Assembly (NCBI GenBank): GCA_014843695.1
Contig: CM026403.1
Location: forward strand, 6,746,818-6,810,817
DNA length: 64,000 nt
Reading direction: 5' to 3'
Origin: Archivesica marissinica
Lineage: Eukaryota; Mollusca; Bivalvia; Venerida; Vesicomyidae
Both the position numbers and the translations under genes were made by a program. The notes below the pieces were generated by a model, which did no database searches, was not told the origin of the DNA, and saw only the letters and a list, made by a program, of their open reading frames with translations. This document shows, one piece after another, positions 43,601-54,013 of the stretch. Every line of letters starts with the position of its first letter. Within the stretch, counting starts at the first letter, position 1.

Positions 43601-45178
43601 GTATGTACCATATACTGTACCATATACCTGTATGTACCATATACTGTATGTACCATATACTGTATGTACCATATACCTGTATGTACCATATACCTGTATG
43701 TACCATATACTGTACCATATACCTGTATGTACCATATACCTGTATGTACCATATACCTGTATGTACCATATACCTGTATGTACCATATACTGTACCATAT
43801 ACTGTATGTACCATATACCTGTATGTACCATATACTGTACCATATACTGTATGTACCATATACTGTACCATATACTGTATGTACCATATACTGTATGTAC
43901 CATATACTGTAACATATACCTGTATGTACCATATACTGTATGTACCATATACCTGTATGTACCATATACTGTATGTACCATATACCTGTATGTACCATAT
44001 ACCTGTATGTACCATATACTGTATGTACCATATACCTGTATGTACCATATACCTGTATGTACCATATACCTGTATGTACCATATACCTGTATGTACCATA
44101 TACCTGTATGTACCATATACCTGTATGTACCATATACTGTACCATATACCTGTATGTACCATATACCTGTATGTACCATATACCTGTATGTACCATATAC
44201 CTGTATGTACCATATACCTGTATGTACCATATACCTGTATGTACCATATACCTGTATGTACCATATACCTGTATGTACCATATACTGTATGTACCATATA
44301 CCTGTATGTACCATATACCTGTATGTACCATATACCTGCATGTACCATATACTGTATGTACCATATACTGTATGTACCATATACCTGTATGTACCATATA
44401 CTGTATGTACCATATACCTGTATGTACCATATACCTGCATGTACCATATACCTGTATGTACCATATACTGTATGTACCATATACCTGCATGTACCATATA
44501 CCTGTATGTACCATATACTGTATGTACCATATACTGTATGTACCATATACCTGTATGTACCATATACCTGTATGTACCATATACCTGTATGTACCATATA
44601 CCTGTATGTACCATATACCTGTATGTACCATATACCTGTATGTACCATATACCTGTATGTACCATATACCTGTATGTACCATATACCTGTATGTACCATA
44701 TACTGTATGTACCATATACCTGTATGTACCATATACCTGTATGTACCATATACTGTATGTACCATATACCTGTATGTACCATATACCTGTATGTACCATA
44801 TACTGTATGTACCATATACTGTATGTACCATATACCTGTATGTACCATATACCTGTATGTACCATATACTGTGTGTACCATATACTGTACCATATACCTG
44901 TATGTACCATATACTGTATGTACCATATACCTGTATGTACCATATACCTGTATGTACCATATACTGTACCATATACCTGTATGTACCATATACCTGCATG
45001 TACCATATACCTGTATGTACCATATACCTGTATGTACCATATACCCCTGTATATACCATATACCTGTATGTACCATATACCTGTATGTACCATATACCTG
45101 TATGTACCATATACCTGTATGTACCATATACCTGTATGTACCATATACCTGTATGTATCATATACCTGTATGTACCAT
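28632..45178. repeat. 16.5-kb minisatellite of 17-, 16- and 12-bp units
   Basis: The base unit is accatatacctgtatgt (17 bp). Common variants are accatatactgtatgt (16 bp) and the truncated accatatactgt (12 bp); c/t substitutions give ctgcatgt, and catgcatgt forms also occur. The array contains of the order of a thousand units, with many higher-order block duplications between 29.9 and 34.3 kb. It fills most of the 20.5-kb intron between exons D and E. On the transcribed strand the 17-bp form reads ACATACAG|GTATAT, a donor-like (and CAG-ending) motif. Frames are stop-free on both strands, producing spurious frames of up to 3,800 codons. Confidence 0.98.
35501..36500. other. Assembly gap, exactly 1,000 N, inside the 16/17-bp array
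   Basis: Both edges are the same array, so the gap is almost certainly more of it. The round size is a placeholder; the real array could be much longer than 16.5 kb. Confidence 0.98.
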
Positions 45179-45939
45179 CAATGGATATCTCTACATCATC
45201 AATGATCCAGTGATGGATATCTCTACATCATCGATGAACCAAGTGATGGATATCTCTACATCATCGATGATCCAAGTGATGGATATCTCTACATCATCGA
45301 TGATCCGAGTGATGGATATCAGATATCTCTACATCATCAATGAACCAAGTGATGTATATCTCTACATCATCAATGATCCAAGTTATGGATATCGGATATC
45401 TCTACATCATCGATGATTCAAGTGATGTATATCTCTACATCATCAATAAACCAAGTGATGGATATCAGATATCTCTACATCATCAATGAATCAAGTAATG
45501 GATATCTCTACATCATCGATGATCCAAGTGATAGATATCTCTACATCATTGATGATCCAAGTGATGGATATTGGATATCTCTACATCATCGATGAGCCAA
45601 GTGATGGATATCTCTATATCATCAATAAACCAAGTGATAGATATCTCTACATCATTGATGATCCAAGTGATGGATATCTCTACATCATCAATAAACCAAG
45701 TGATGGATATCTCTACATCATCGATGATCCAAGTGATGGATATCTCTACATCATCAATAAACCAAGTGATGGATATCTCTACATCATCGATGAACCAAGT
45801 GATGGATATCTCTACATCATCGATGATCCAAGTGATGGATATCTCTACATCATCGATGAACCAAGTGATGGATATCTCTACATCATCGATGATCCAAGTG
45901 ATGGATATCTCTACATCATCAATGAGCCAAGTGATGTAT
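45179..45939. repeat. 33-bp minisatellite, block 1 (about 23 copies)
   Basis: The unit is ggatatctctacatcatcga followed by tgatccaagtgat, with gaacc/gatcc/aaacc and tcga/tcaa variants. The period is 33 bp (11 codons), so the frame YLYIIDEPSDG stays open. Some junctions carry an extra 'ggatatca', making gatatcagatatc palindromes. It starts abruptly where the 17-bp array stops (taccatcaatgg). Confidence 0.95.
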
Positions 45940-47162
45940 CCTCTATTGTCCTCAAATCATGATACCTTCGTTTTCGTTACCCCGGAAGTATTTACAATAC
46001 TGCACGCGATCGGTGTTTTCTGATTTCACCTATGAGGAATAGAGACTTCAAAGGTCATTTATTTATTTATATTTCGGGTTTTATGCCTGCATCAGCACCA
46101 TTTTGGGCTATATCGCCGGCGGGCAGTTTACTTAACAACACCTTTCCTGGGCAGGCTCCAGCAGTTAACCAGTACTTGGGTGCACCAACCTCCGTAAGAA
46201 ACTGCCAACTTTTTCATATAAATGAGATCATTTTACATAATTGGCAACAAAAATGCGCCCTATAATCCTTGGAGACGTAAGTAATTGGTTATTTTCCTTG
46301 GATTGGTATAAAACATGCTATCTTTCATGATACAATATTGCATCACCATTTCATAATGCAATATTGCATCACCATTTGTCCATTGGATTTACTGCAAAAT
46401 ATTGACCTTTTCCAGTTTTATTTTGCGTCCTCTGATTTGTTTATCTACCTTTCATTTAATGTGAAGGCCAAAATAGACTGGGTTAGAATTTTAGTTAGTG
46501 TAAGGGGAGATAGTTTTGGAGACTTCTCTTATATTGTTTTGAGGTCCATACAGTGGTTTACTGTCGTCGTCAACTAAACGATGTGTCCTGTAGTGTAGTG
46601 TACTTAAAGGAATAGTTTTTAAATTTGTTTTAGGTTTATGGCAGTCCACCACCTAAAAAGCGAAAGTACAGGCAATATTCATCAACAGCCCTTACAAATG
46701 GGCACAGTGTGATATATGTGACATTGGACCCACCAAATTTACTGTTCAAAATCCAGGTTTACAAGATTAGGTGATGAATTCAGGTGTCCACATTGTGACA
46801 ATGCTTGTTAAACTGTGAAAGTGTTGACAGTGAAAAGAAATATTCAGCAAAATAATAGAAATTATCTGCTGCTGCATAAAACGTGTTAGTTTTATATTTA
46901 CACCCATTCGATGTTACGCAAAATAGATTTTCTGAAAGGTCACAAAAACTCCGGTACCAGTCACCACATATGTCGGTTCTGTGTCGTGATAAAAAAGACA
47001 GCGCCCGTTGTTATTTACGTAGTCATATTCATTTCTAATTATTTGGAATAAAAGAGGAACATTACTTTATTTACATCATACATTTAGAAACTATGTAGTT
47101 TTAAGATTCGTTTTGTTGAATGCCGATCATTTCGTATCATAACGGAAACCGGAAACTCGAGG
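45940..47162. other. Non-repetitive 1.2-kb segment splitting the 33-bp array
   Basis: The two 33-bp blocks flank it directly, so it looks like an insertion into, or an old core surrounded by, the array. 46056-46130 (tttatttatatttcgggttt and tgcctgcatcagcacc) has the look of a dispersed-repeat tail. At 46634-46774 on the plus strand a 46-codon open stretch reads VYGSPPPKKRKYRQYSSTAL onward; its basic patch followed by YSS resembles the start of a transposase-type helix-turn-helix region, but this is weak. I found no target-site duplication or confident gene. Confidence 0.45.
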
Positions 47163-48601
47163 GTATATCTTTACATCATCAATGAACCAAGTGATGGATA
47201 TCTCTACATCATCAATGAACCAAGTGATGGATATCTCTACATCATCAATGATCCAGTGATGGATATCTCTACATAATCAATGATCCAAGTGATGTATATC
47301 TCTACATCATTGATGATCCAAGTGATGGATATCTCTACATAATCAATGATCCAAGTGATGTATATCTCTACATAATCAATGATCCAAGTGATGGATATCT
47401 GTACATCATCAATGATCCAAGTGATGTATATCTCTACATAATCAATGATCCAAGTGATGGATATCTCTACATCATCAATGAACCAAGTGATGGATATCTC
47501 TACATCATCGATGAACCAAGTGATGGATATCTCTACATCACCGATGATCCAAGTGAGGGATATCTCTACATCAGCGATGATCCGAGTGATGGATATCTCT
47601 AAATCATTGATGAACCAAGTGATGGATATCAGATATCTCTACATCATCAATGATGATCCAAGTGATTGATATCTCTACATCATCAATGAACCACGTGATG
47701 ATATCTCTACATCATTAATGAACCAAGTGATGGATATCTCTACATCATCAATGATCCAAGTGATGGATATCAGATATCTCTACATCATCAATGATGATCC
47801 AAGTGATTGATATCTCTACATCATCAATGAACCATGTGATGATATCTCTACATCATTAATGAACCAAGTGATGGATATCTCTACATCATCAATGATCCAA
47901 GTGATGGATATCAGATATCTCTACATCATCAATGATGATCCAAGTGATCGATATCTCTACATCACTGATGATCCAAGTGATGGATATCTCTACATCATTG
48001 ATGATCCAAGTGATGGATATCTCTACATCATTGATGAACCAAGTGATGGATATCTCTACATCATCAATGAACCAAGTGATGGATATCTCTACATTATTGA
48101 TGATCCAAGTGGTGGATATCTCTACATCATCGATGAACCAAGTGATGGATATCTCTACATCATTGATGGTCCAAGTGATTGATATCTCTACATCATCAAT
48201 GAACCAAGTGATGGATATCTCTACATCATCGATATGATATCTCTAATCATTGATGAACCCAGTGTTGGATGTCTCTACATCACCGTTGAGCCAAGTGATT
48301 GATATCTCTACATCATCGATTATCCAAGTGATTGATATCTCTACATCATTGATGGTCTAAGTGATTGATGTCTCTACATCATCGATGAACCAAGTGATGG
48401 ATATCTCAACATCATCGATGAACCAAGTGATTGATATCTCTACATCATTGATGGTCCAAGTGATTGATATCTCTACATCATCGATGAACCAAGTGATGGA
48501 TATCTCAACATCATCGATGAACCAAGCGATTGATATCTCTACATCATCGGTGAACCAAGTGATGGATATCTCTACATCATGCTCATCAATGAACTAAGTG
48601 T
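47163..48601. repeat. 33-bp minisatellite, block 2 (about 43 copies)
   Basis: Same unit as 45179-45939, with more divergence (gtgattgat, gatggtcc, aacatcatc) and several 3-, 8- or 9-bp indels. Together with block 1 it lies inside the D-E intron of the PPPDE-PUL gene, about 160 bp downstream of the splice-junction array in transcription order. Confidence 0.94.
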
Positions 48602-48757
48602 TGAGGCAATCAGTCCTTACAAATAAACCCAGAAGTTATAGTCTTATTTAAACTTATTGCTGTAAAAGACAGTGCGTGTCGACAGATTACTGCAAGATGA
48701 CCGAGTCATACATGAGGCTATCATCATAGTACCCTGTAGTAATAAGTGTGTCTGTAT

Positions 48758-49117
48758 CATACATACCTTTCTGTGAGTGAGAGTACATATATACCTTTCT
48801 GTGACTGAGAGTACATATATACCTTTCTGTGAGTGAGAGTACATACATACCTTTCTGTGACTGAGAGTACATACATACCTTTCTGTGACTGAGAGTACAT
48901 ACATACCTTTCTGTGACTGAGAGTACATATATACCTTTCTGTGAGTGAGAGTACATACATACCTTTCTGTGACTGAGAGTACATACATACCTTTCTGTGA
49001 CTGAGAGTACATACATACCTTTCTGTGACTGAGAGTACATACATACCTTTCTGTGACTGAGAGTACATACATACCTTTCTGTGACTGAGAGTACATACAT
49101 ACCTTTCTGTGACTGAG
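48758..49117 (-). repeat. 28-bp array of exon-D/intron junction copies (12 extra 5' splice sites)
   Basis: On the gene's strand the end of exon D reads TCACAGAAAG|GTATGT. The same exon end (15 nt, starting CTCAGTC) plus the first 13 nt of intron is repeated head-to-tail with an exact 28-bp period: 'acc' of the donor falls at 49101, then every 28 bp down to 48765 (336 = 12 x 28). All copies keep GT and the AAAG before it; most read GTATGT and three GTATAT. The array has no stop in any minus-strand frame. Using the nth copy as donor would add n x 28 nt, in frame for n = 3, 6, 9, 12 (28, 56, 84 or 112 residues). Confidence 0.95.
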
Positions 49118-49258
49118 GTTATAAGTGAGTGTTATTGCCGTCTTCCTCACATCCATGTTCTCTGACAGGAGGCAGGACACACATATACTGTTGGTTATCT
49201 GTCGATGTTTATCGTACAACAATGAATGCCCTACTGCTAGGCTGCTACAATTGGTTAG
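49103..49258 (-). CDS. PPPDE-PUL protein gene, exon D (156 nt, PUL domain)
   Basis: The exon is bounded by acceptor tttacatttcag and donor AAAG|GTATGT and encodes 52 residues in phase 0 at both ends. It runs from LTNCSSLAVGHSLLYDKH through ICVSCLLSENMDVRKTAITL to TYNLSHRK. The spacing fits the PUL armadillo core, 'L.N.F...G...L......I', then 'n.nvriAlaTl.lNys', known from PLAA and Ufd3/Doa1. In those proteins the PUL domain binds the C-terminal tail of the p97/Cdc48 ATPase. Exon D follows exon C with an alignment-perfect join (…VLKM|LTNCSS). Its donor is the first of thirteen tandem copies, so alternative 3' extension is possible. Confidence 0.87.
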
Positions 49259-49430
49259 CTGAAATGTAAATAATGCTATATGGTGAGTACAAGATTCACT
49301 AGTGACCAAGTTCACACACAATCAATATAGTTATCTTAGGTTTACAGTACTTCGATCAGTGATGATGTGTATTCAAGTGTGGTGCTTAAATGCATGAGTA
49401 ATTTGTGCATCTCGGATAACAGACGAATCT

Positions 49431-49700
49431 GTAGTCCAGTGGTTAACACGTTGGACTGGTAATCCAGGGATCTCAGGTTCAATCCCCAGTCTGACCCTAA
49501 TAAAACTAACAGTCTTTTAGATGGGACTTTAAACCAAGGTCTCGTGTCGATGCTTTCTTTACACAGTGCACGTAAAAGAACAAGAGGAGATTCTGGAATG
49601 TGTCAGTATCCTCCAAAAATCTAAAATGACTAATCTCTTCAGGAGGCGTCGCTCATATGGGCAACCAGTAGCAACGATAAATAAACGTAAAACACATACA
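49431..49700 (+). mobile_element. tRNA-Thr-like SINE
   Basis: The head has a perfect A box TAGTCCAGTGG (49432-49442) and B box GGTTCAATCC (49476-49485). The arm TGGA-CTGGTAA-TCCA gives anticodon GGT (Thr). A non-tRNA body follows and ends in gataaataaacgtaaaacac, the tail also found at 483-523. It lies in the C-D intron, opposite to the gene's direction. The CCA-less, eroded acceptor stem and long body argue against a functional tRNA gene. Confidence 0.8.
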
Positions 49701-50072
49701 TCTCAGATAGCATAAATAGTTGGAAAATACTAAATACACTAATCGTTGGGAAAGTCATGGGGCAGCAATGAAGGCATTTGCACACCGGATAGTGGGCATG
49801 GTTTACTTATACCTTCCCCTCCACAAAAATGATATCAAAGAAAAAGATGAAGAGATTACATTACTGGTATATTACACTATAGTTAAGGTAGTAGGTTGGG
49901 GTTTCGTATTTACGTGGCTTTCTTATATCGAGACGTAAATATTAAAACACAGAATGGTGTACTTAACATTGCACACTGGTCTTGTGCTATGAGATTTTCA
50001 ATGAGAATTACTTTGTATGGTCGCTGGCTTAAACCTGTGTGTATATAATAAATGGAGCACGGCAATCCAAAT
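49701..50072. other. Unique intronic sequence; no supported gene
   Basis: A 72-codon plus-strand open frame (49720-49938) matches no family I recognise and has no supporting context. I see nothing else. Confidence 0.5.
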
Positions 50073-50183
50073 ACACCATCCTATATTAGTTTATACAAAC
50101 TTATTTTATACACCATCCTATATTAGTTTATACAAACTTATTTTATACACCATCCTATATTAGTTTATACAAACTTATTTTAG
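50073..50183. repeat. 37-bp tandem triplication
   Basis: acaccatcctatattagttt followed by atacaaacttattttat recurs at 50073, 50110 and 50147 with almost no divergence. It sits immediately beside the SINE fragment at 50186. Confidence 0.93.
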
Positions 50184-50185
50184 AT

Positions 50186-50330
50186 CATTGCGAAACAAGT
50201 TTCTACAGCTTATATTAATCCCTCTAGAGACTGATGGAATCCATCGCCACGAGGGAGAGAGAAGAGGCAATGTGGAATTTAAATATGTTGCCTACAGGCA
50301 CAATCATAATGGCTACAGCCTATATTAAAT
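50186..50330 (-). mobile_element. SINE fragment, same family as 3031-3236 (3' half)
   Basis: Reads as the reverse complement of the 3031-3236 element: gcgaaacaagttt, tatattaat, gatggaatccatcgcca, gagagagaagaggcaatgtg. The tRNA head is missing or too diverged. It shows that the family is dispersed in this genome, independently of the 55-bp array built from the same segment. Confidence 0.8.
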
Positions 50331-50849
50331 CTTGGTTGTGATTCTTTCCCCTAGAATTACTTTGGTTTAAACATATTTATTATATTACATATAACATAAT
50401 TTACTACAAATAATTATGTACACAACAAATACAAGTGGATTGAAATGAAAGCTAAAAGCTTATTGAATTTCTCTCCACTGCATACTAGAAATCGGTACAA
50501 GGTATGGCGATATGTATATATGATTGACGAAAGTACAAATATAAACGTAAGAATGGTAAGCTTAGCATTAATAGCTGATAACAAGCAGTCAAAGGACACT
50601 CTAAATAGTTACATCCTATAAGTTATGCTATAGTTTAAGTTGACCGCTAAGAAGAATAAGAATTAGAAAAGAAAGTAGTATGGAGCGACTAACTAGAATT
50701 ACTTTGATTACCGGTATGGGATAAATGAGTTATTTACGATCAATCGTAGAGAATTAGGAAATAAAGCAAGGATAGATTTTGTTGCAGTGTTCATAACATG
50801 AGACTTTGTTAATAACCTAATGGTGAAAGACATTATCTTGTGACCATGT
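50331..50849. other. AT-rich intronic sequence; nothing recognised
   Basis: No splice-bounded coding segment, repeat or RNA gene is apparent on either strand. The right part probably includes the decayed 3' end of the retrotransposon relic at 50850-51640. Confidence 0.5.
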
Positions 50850-51640
50850 TGCGAAAATATCTTTCACAAAATGCACCTGCTATAACACTCACAAACTTTG
50901 TAGAATGTATCTAATTAAAACTATCTATAATATTGTTGGCGAATGAGTGCTAAATCTACACAGTGAATTAAGATGTGTTCAACATTTATAGAGGAATGGT
51001 ATGGTATACACCATGATGGATCCTCTCTTTTCAATAAAAATGAGTGTGTGAAACGGGTATGTCCAAGTCTCAGTCATGACATTACTGTTTCCTCTCTACG
51101 GTTGGAGTGATAAACAGATGATTTGCCAATGTTTGGTTTAATTAATTGTAGTTTATTGACTTGTATGTTATTCCAAGTGGTTTGCCATTTTGAAGTAATG
51201 TAAGAAGGAATAGATTGCCTAGCATCAGTGTATGGTAAATGTATTTTAGAATTTATACAGTCTAGTTTAAGTGCATCTTTTGCACTTTGATAGTCATTTC
51301 ATTGCCATGAATACCAATATGACTTGGTGTCCAGCAATATATAACATGTTTAGTCGATGTAATATCTGTGTGCTTAATAAGAAATTTGTGAATATGGGGG
51401 GGGGGGGGGGGGTTAACGTTCATGTTGTCTACTGATTGCAGTACAGATAAAGAATCTGAAAGGATCATAAATTTTCTATCATGTGATGCATCAGCAAAAT
51501 TCAAAGCTAAATCAATAGCCTCTACTTCTGCTGAAAATATAGACGCATGATCAGGTAGCCGTAATTTAGAATACAGGTATATTCTATATGAGAAGTGAGA
51601 CAACTCAGGGAGAGAATTGTTTGTCAAGAAATGCAAATGT
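50850..51640 (-). pseudogene. Decayed RNase H end of a non-LTR retrotransposon in the C-D intron
   Basis: On the minus strand LPDHASIFSAEVEAIDLAL (catalytic Glu), KFMILSDSLSVLQSV (catalytic Asp) and YCWTPSHIGIHGNE (His) mark the RNase HI fold. After a frameshift and stops, remnants of the usual tail are readable (LRLGHTRFTHSFLLK, then VEHILIHC). A 17-G run at 51396-51412 interrupts the fold as poly-Pro codons. It is a different, older family than 24189-24881. Its frame is open up to the exon C splice donor (51653), so the 5' truncation point lies within about 60 nt of that site. Confidence 0.82.
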
Positions 51641-51653
51641 GTCTTACACGCAC

Positions 51654-51977
51654 CATTTTTAGAACACTAATCTTTATTTCTTTCGTAGAGTTTTCGAACC
51701 GATCGAGGATTTCTGAAAACTTTGATTTGGGATCATGTGACATCAGCTGCAGAATATCCTCCTGTAAAACCAGTCTACACAGCAACAGTAATGCGCACGA
51801 CTCGCATCCCATATCAATGTCTAGAACCAGTCTATGCAGTGTGGTCATGTGAGTAACACCCAGAGACCATGTGTTGTCCGCCTGTGCAAGGAACTCGTAC
51901 ACCTCCCTCAGACTACTCTGTTCAGATGATGTAAGACCTAACTCTGTAGAACTCCAGTACGACTGTTTAGGAATTTC
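51654..51977 (-). CDS. PPPDE-PUL protein gene, exon C (324 nt, start of PUL domain)
   Basis: The exon opens after acttgcag with EIPKQSYWSSTELGL, in phase 0 with exon B. It then encodes SLREVYEFLAQAD, NTWSLGVTHMTTLHRLVLD and CALLLLCRLVLQEDILQL, the N-terminal helices of the PUL domain. It ends IKISVLKM before GTGCGT. A second donor, GTAAGA, lies 6 nt further on and would add Val-Arg; the shorter form aligns exactly with the 'LR.fCN' block of PLAA when joined to exon D, so I prefer it. A near-copy of the acceptor lies 70 bp upstream (AG at 52049-52048), and a retrotransposon relic begins next to the donor. Confidence 0.86.
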
Positions 51978-52403
51978 CTGCAAGTAAACATGAGTTATAT
52001 TGTACAGTTCAACTCTCAGAATCTCAGTATGATGATATTGGAACTTCCTACAAGTAAACACGAGTCTATATCACATTGTACACATTGCAACACATTACTG
52101 TATATATAATTATATGGATTTGCACTCGATGACTCGGAGGACTAAATTCTCGTCGATGCAGTTAGTACTTAATATCCATGTGTTGTACATTATATATTTA
52201 GAGAAGGGCTTCCAAAGTACATATACATATAGTACAAGGCTAGAGACCTAGCCAGTTATAAGACAAGTTGCTGCTAGTGTGATAAAAATCTGAATGTCGT
52301 GATGTAATGTTGATCTCACTGGATTGTTCTTAAGGGGTAAAAAATAGTGCCCCCTCTCTGTAATGACAGCTGATCACAACCACATCAGTCTCTATGTTAC
52401 ACC
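51978..52403. other. Intron B-C proximal part, with duplicated (decoy) acceptor
   Basis: 24 nt around the true 3' splice site (51971-51994) recur with three differences at 52041-52064, giving a second tttacttgtag acceptor 70 bp upstream. If joined to exon B it would read EVPISSY and then stop, so it cannot make the full protein. Otherwise unremarkable. Confidence 0.6.
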
Positions 52404-53302
52404 ACTTCTGCTCAAGGATTAACTACTTACTTCTGCTCAAGGATTAACTACTTACTTCTGCTCAAGGATTAACTTACTTCTGCTCAAGTATTAACTACTT
52501 ACTTCTGCTCAAGTATTAACTACTTACTTCTGCTCAAGTATTAACTACTTACTTCTGCTCAAGGATTAACTACTTACTTCTGCTCAAGGATTAACTACTT
52601 ACTTCTGCTCAAGGATTAACTACTTACTTCTGCTCAAGAATTAACTACTTACTTCTGCTCAATAATTAACTACTTACTTCTGCTCAAGGATTAACTACTT
52701 ACTTCTGCTCAAGGATTAACTACTTACTTCTGCTCAAGGATTAACTACTTACTTCTGCTCAAGGATTAACTACTTACTTCTGCTCAAGGATTAACTACTT
52801 ACTTCTGCTCAAGGATTAACTACTTACTTCTGCTCAAGGATTAACTACTTACTTCTGCTCAAGGATTAACTACTTACTTCTGCTCAAGGATTAACTACTT
52901 ACTTCTGCTCAAGGATTAACTACTTACTTCGGCTCAAGGATTAACTACTTACTTCGGCTCAAGGATTAACTACTTACTTCTGCTCAAGGATTAACTACTT
53001 ACTTCTGCTCAAGAATTAACTACTTACTTCTGCTCAAGAATTAACTACTTACTTCTGCTCAAGAATTAACTACTTACTTCTGCTCAAGGATTAACTACTT
53101 ACTTCTGCTCAAGAATTAACTACTTACTTCTGCTCAAGGATTAACTACTTACTTCTGCTCAAGAATTAACTACTTACTTCTGCTCAAGGATTAACTACTT
53201 ACTTCTGCTCAAGGATTAACTACTTACTTCTGCTCAAGGATTAACTACTTACTTCTGCTCAAGGATTAACTACTTACTTCTGCTCAAGGATTAACTACTT
53301 AC
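52404..53302 (-). repeat. 25-bp array of exon-B splice-donor copies, about 36 units
   Basis: On the gene's strand exon B ends ATGCAGAA|GTAAGT. The array unit reads GAGCAGAA|GTAAGTAGTT plus AATCCTT, so six exonic bases and at least ten intronic bases of the junction recur with a 25-bp period for about 0.9 kb. Units vary at one or two positions (aagga/aagaa/aagta, tctg/tcgg); GTAAGT is almost invariant and one unit is shortened (52461). The first copy is the real donor. Readthrough or use of any extra donor adds Val-Ser-Ser and then TAA, ending the protein before the PUL domain. Confidence 0.95.
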
Positions 53303-53561
53303 TTCTGCATATATAAATGGCTTCATATTCTCATTGATTTCTTCCTTCTTTTGTGAACGACTCGCACCCGATCCCTGTGATTGGCTGTTAGTATTTGCTT
53401 TCGAGGGAGATATGCTCTTTGATTGGCTGGCAGTACTAGATCGAGGGGGAGCCGAGCTCTTTGGTTGGTTACCTGATGGCTCATCTGCAAACAAGGCATG
53501 GCCACCTGTAGGTTGCACCGACATTGAATCTATGAACGGTCTTATCATTTGACCAAATGGG
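53303..53561 (-). CDS. PPPDE-PUL protein gene, exon B (259 nt, end of PPPDE and linker)
   Basis: The acceptor ccattttcag is followed by C, which completes the Thr codon opened in exon A. The frame then reads PFGQMIRPFIDSMSVQPTGG, the conserved end of DeSI-1 proteins. After HALFADEPSG comes a Ser/Gln/Lys-rich, probably disordered linker of about 45 residues (for example SSTASQSKSISPSKANTNSQ), and it ends KPFIYAE before a consensus GTAAGT. The linker joins peptidase and PUL domains, an architecture absent from human DESI1/DESI2. The donor is the first unit of a 25-bp array of donor copies, so this exon end is a candidate for regulated or erroneous splicing. Confidence 0.9.
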
Positions 53562-54013
53562 CTGAAAATGGAAAGTCATAACAAGAGTGCATATAAGTGG
53601 GTGGTTTAAATCAATGGCACATTTTCCACAGTAAATCATTGTTTTAAAAGGTTAAAGGCAGTTTTCAAGAAAGGATGAAACATGCAGTTTTCAAGAAAGG
53701 ATAAAACATACCAAGTTTCCTTACAGATCTATACAGGAATCACCAGCTAGTCAGTTACCAACCTTACAACAGTAGAACTGTCAATAAAGACACCACATTC
53801 TCTATATTAAACTGTCCCAAACTCACGAGTATCCTCTAGAAATGTCAAGGGGAGATAACACTGTCCACAATCATCAGAGTAGAATGTGGAGATGACAATA
53901 TGAACTGGGTTTTATATTGAAGTATGGCTTATCACAAATTCTCCGACCGAATCTTCAAAGTATAATAATTATATTAAAACATGAACACAACTATGCTTGG
54001 TACAAACCTTCTA
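53562..54013. other. Unique intronic sequence upstream of exon B
   Basis: About 450 bp of A/T-rich sequence with no coding segment. A short direct repeat (catgcagttttcaagaaagg-like, near 53655-53700) is the only structure noted. Confidence 0.5.

Noticed and set aside
28499..45416. Giant overlapping open frames (up to about 3,800 codons) on both strands rich in Tyr/Ile/Pro/Val
   Set aside because: They arise because the 16/17-bp unit has no stop codon in several frames; they cross an N gap, use no non-repeat domain, and overlap each other on both strands.
49431..49503. Functional tRNA-Thr gene
   Set aside because: A and B boxes are perfect, but the acceptor stem does not pair and the sequence continues into a SINE body whose tail recurs elsewhere in the window.
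51648..51653. Longer form of exon C using the GTAAGA donor (adds Val-Arg)
   Set aside because: Possible, but the shorter GTGCGT form aligns without a gap to the PUL consensus when joined to exon D; transcript data would decide.
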